Positions 62,044-64,000 of a stretch of 64,000 nt of DNA are shown piece by piece. A program made the position numbers and the translations under genes. Source of the stretch: an uncultured Roseobacter sp. (GTDB lineage Bacteria; Pseudomonadota; Alphaproteobacteria; Rhodobacterales; Rhodobacteraceae); contig CANKZM010000012.1 of the NCBI GenBank assembly GCA_947488305.1, positions 1 through 64,000 of the forward strand, written 5' to 3'. The notes under the pieces were generated by a model, which worked only from the letters and a program-made list of their open reading frames with translations, ran no database searches and was not told the origin of the DNA. Numbering within the stretch: position 1 is the first letter of the stretch; each line of letters begins with the position of its first letter.

Positions 62044-62919
62044 TCAGCGCGTTGGAACCGGCGTCTCGCCCCGGTAATCATAGAAGCCGCGTTGCGTTTT
62101 TCGGCCGAGCCAACCGGCTTCGACATACTTTGTCAGCAAGGGGCAGGGCCGATACTTGGTATCGGCCAACCCGTCATGCAACACATTCATGATCGCGAGG
62201 CAGGTGTCCAACCCGATGAAGTCGGCCAGTTCCAGCGGCCCCATCGGATGATTGGCGCCCAGTTTCATCGAACTGTCGATAGACTGAACACTGCCCACCC
62301 CTTCGTAAAGGGTGTAGACCGCCTCGTTGATCATCGGCATCAGGATACGGTTGACGATGAAGGCGGGGAAGTCTTCCGCGGAGGCCGCTGTTTTTCCCAA
62401 CCGGTCCACCACGGCCTTGCAGGCTGAGAACGTCTCTTCGTCGGTCGCAATGCCTCGGATCAACTCCACAAGCTGCATCACCGGGACTGGGTTCATAAAG
62501 TGAAAGCCCATGAACTTCTCAGGCCGGTCTGTACGACTGGCAAGGCGGGTGATCGAAATCGAGGATGTATTCGACGTCAAGATGGTTTCGGGCTTGAGGT
62601 GCGGAAGAAGGTCTTCGAAGATGGCCTGTTTGACAGTTTCTCGTTCCGTTGCGGCCTCGATCACAAGGTCGGTCTGCCCCAAATCGGTCAGTGTTGTCGT
62701 CGTGCGGATGCGGTTGAGCGCATTTGTCTGATCTTCCAACGTGATCTTTTCCCGGCTGACCTGACGGTCCAGATTTCGGGTGATCGTAGACAAAGCCTTC
62801 TCAAGGGTCTCTGGGCTGATGTCATTCAGCATTACATCGTAGCCGGCCAAAGACATTACATGGGCAATCCCGTTGCCCATTTGTCCTGCGCCTACAATTC
62901 CGACTGTTTTGATTTCCAT
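62044..62919 (-). CDS. 3-hydroxybutyryl-CoA dehydrogenase
   Basis: The 291-residue protein has the NAD-binding start TVGIVGAGQMGNGIAHVMSL, the catalytic region GFHFMNPVPVMQLVELIRGI (His), then AEDFPAFIVNRILMPMINEA and GANHPMGPLELADFIGLDTC. This fits HbdA-type enzymes, NAD- or NADP-dependent reduction/oxidation of acetoacetyl-CoA and 3-hydroxybutyryl-CoA, used in butanoate and PHB metabolism. It is divergent from the DUF6473 gene. Confidence 0.94.
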   Translation of the reverse strand: MEIKTVGIVGAGQMGNGIAHVMSLAGYDVMLNDISPETLEKALSTITRNLDRQVSREKITLEDQTNALNRIRTTTTLTDLGQTDLVIEAATERETVKQAIFEDLLPHLKPETILTSNTSSISITRLASRTDRPEKFMGFHFMNPVPVMQLVELIRGIATDEETFSACKAVVDRLGKTAASAEDFPAFIVNRILMPMINEAVYTLYEGVGSVQSIDSSMKLGANHPMGPLELADFIGLDTCLAIMNVLHDGLADTKYRPCPLLTKYVEAGWLGRKTQRGFYDYRGETPVPTR

Positions 62920-63074
62920 CTACCACCTTCTTTCTTCCGCGCCACTCTAAGGCGGGTCGCTCGGCACCCGCAAGGGCCGTGCGACGATGCGTCCAAGCTT
63001 AAAGTTTTACGTTTAACCGAAAATAAGGGCTCTGCTCCCATAACTTCTAGCGGGTGAAGAAAAAGGGTGGGTTT

Positions 63075-63914
63075 ATGACCTATGACGTGCTTGGGGCGGG
63101 GGCCCTGAATTATGCGCCGTGTCGATACGGCAACTCCCGGATTCTGTTTCGGGGACCGCAGCGACGACTTGATTTGCCATATGTGGCATTCATCGGCGGC
63201 ACCAAGACCTACGGTAAATTTGTCGAAACACCATTCCCGGCGCTGATCGAAAGCGAGCTGGGAATCACATGCGTGAATTTTGGTGTGGCGAATGCGGGTG
63301 TCGACGTGTTTCTGAACGATCCGATGTTGTTGGAAGCGGCAAGTGGCGCAGAGGTGACGGTTTTGCAGATTGTTGGGGCTCAGAACCTGTCTAATCGGTT
63401 TTATTCGGTACACCCAAGACGCAACGACAGATTTGTAAATGCATCTCCTTTGCTCACCTCGATCTATCCCGAGGTCGATTTCTCGGAGTTCCATTTTACG
63501 CGCCATATGCTGACCAATTTGTTTCAGGTGTCTGCGGATCGGTTCAGCGCTGTGCGAGGTGAATTGCAATCAGCTTGGTTGGCGCGCATGCAGTTGCTGT
63601 TGCGACGGGTGCAGGGAAAAGTGCTGCTACTCTGGTTCTCGGATCACGAACCCCCCGAAGATGAGCAGGTGCAGGTGGACCCGTCCGACTGCGGAGATCC
63701 GATGTTCATCACGCGAAAAATGGTCGAGGACCTGACAAGGAACGCGACCCAGCTCATTGATGTCACCACGTCCCAAGCGGCGCAGGAGGCGGGCACAGAC
63801 GGTATGGTGTTCAGTGAATTGGAAGCTCTGGCCGCGCGTCACGTGATGGGTCCCAAGGCCCACACAGAAGCCTGTGCCGAGATTGGCAGGGTATTGCGCG
63901 ATCTGATCGCATAG
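63075..63914 (+). CDS. DUF6473 family protein
   Basis: The 279-residue protein begins MTYDVLGAGALNYAPCRYGN and continues with SRILFRGPQRRLDLPYVAFI, GGTKTYGKFVETPFPALIES and GVANAGVDVFLNDPMLLEAA, the pattern of DUF6473, a mostly Rhodobacteraceae family of SGNH/GDSL-like proteins of unknown role, found with exopolysaccharide or sulfotransferase genes. GGGTGGG before ATG 63075 supports the start. The terminator at 63941-63964 ends its message. Confidence 0.8.
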   Translation: MTYDVLGAGALNYAPCRYGNSRILFRGPQRRLDLPYVAFIGGTKTYGKFVETPFPALIESELGITCVNFGVANAGVDVFLNDPMLLEAASGAEVTVLQIVGAQNLSNRFYSVHPRRNDRFVNASPLLTSIYPEVDFSEFHFTRHMLTNLFQVSADRFSAVRGELQSAWLARMQLLLRRVQGKVLLLWFSDHEPPEDEQVQVDPSDCGDPMFITRKMVEDLTRNATQLIDVTTSQAAQEAGTDGMVFSELEALAARHVMGPKAHTEACAEIGRVLRDLIA

Positions 63915-63940
63915 CCGTCTTGACCGGTGCAAAAAAGAAA

Positions 63941-63964
63941 GCCGCGTCTCGAAAGGGACGCGGC
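63941..63964 (+). terminator. Rho-independent terminator after the DUF6473 gene
   Basis: GCCGCGTC and GACGCGGC form an 8-bp stem (10 bp counting TC-GG near the loop) with a GAAA-containing loop, followed by TTTTT at 63965-63969 and preceded by an A-rich run, 26 bp after the stop codon. Confidence 0.88.
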
Positions 63965-64000
63965 TTTTTAGTGATTGCTGCAGAACTCAGTCGAGCTTTT

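Noticed and set aside
62892-63569. 225-residue minus-strand gene
   Set aside because: It lies opposite the DUF6473 gene, has no recognisable motif and its composition is that of a shadow frame.

Overview
The window looks like a chromosomal segment of a marine alphaproteobacterium of the Roseobacter group (Rhodobacteraceae). The basis is gene order and family content, not a database search. The blocks rpoZ-rsh-DUF2062-pdxJ-acpS-lepB-rnc-era-recO and pckA/chvI-chvG-hprK-rapZ-EIIA-HPr are typical of that family. A methylsuccinyl-CoA dehydrogenase (ethylmalonyl-CoA pathway) and the smo polyol transporter fit as well.

Region 1 (1 to about 18.0 kb) is accessory DNA. It opens with the 5' part of a tyrosine-recombinase integrase that leaves the window on the left. 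Two tandem 11-bp repeats and a 46-bp 3' fragment of a tRNA-Arg(TCT) gene, the probable attachment site, follow. A second, decayed copy of the same tRNA 3' end lies at 17,970-18,014 in the same orientation, so 0.7-18.0 kb may be an older, integrase-less element in tandem with the first. It carries a remnant of a small helix-turn-helix protein, a membrane/coiled-coil orphan and a TetR-controlled redox cluster. That cluster holds an AhpD-like protein without its cysteines, a Tat-exported metallo-beta-lactamase-fold hydrolase, a quinone oxidoreductase, TetR and an NTF2-like protein, with two identical putative operators. Next come an AraC regulator divergent from two secreted amidohydrolases and two outer-membrane barrels, then a BamA-type barrel upstream of an MscS channel.

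Region 2 (18.7-32 kb) is catabolic. A LysR regulator diverges from four genes (two acyl-CoA dehydrogenases, a mesaconyl/itaconyl-CoA hydratase-like protein and a CaiB/BaiF CoA-transferase) that look like a CoA-thioester route for a C5-type dicarboxylic acid. A full smoEFGK-smoS-mtlK polyol operon follows, with a LacI-family regulator and matching operators.

Region 3 (32.4-39.7 kb) holds a periplasmic SUOX-like protein paired with a membrane GGDEF-EAL protein, a secreted LprI-MliC protein, a TRIC-type channel, rnhA, a methyltransferase, a DUF3429 membrane protein, ispH and a NYN-domain protein.

Region 4 (39.8-64 kb) is mostly core genome: folK, rpoZ, rsh, pdxJ, acpS, lepB, rnc, era, recO, mcd, pckA, the ChvI/ChvG two-component system with an incomplete regulatory PTS (HprK, RapZ, EIIA, HPr), an acyltransferase, 3-hydroxybutyryl-CoA dehydrogenase and a DUF6473 protein. 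Two Roseobacter-type regulators and an unrecognised 238-residue protein lie at 52.4-54.6 kb. No intact tRNA, rRNA, CRISPR array or complete insertion sequence was seen.
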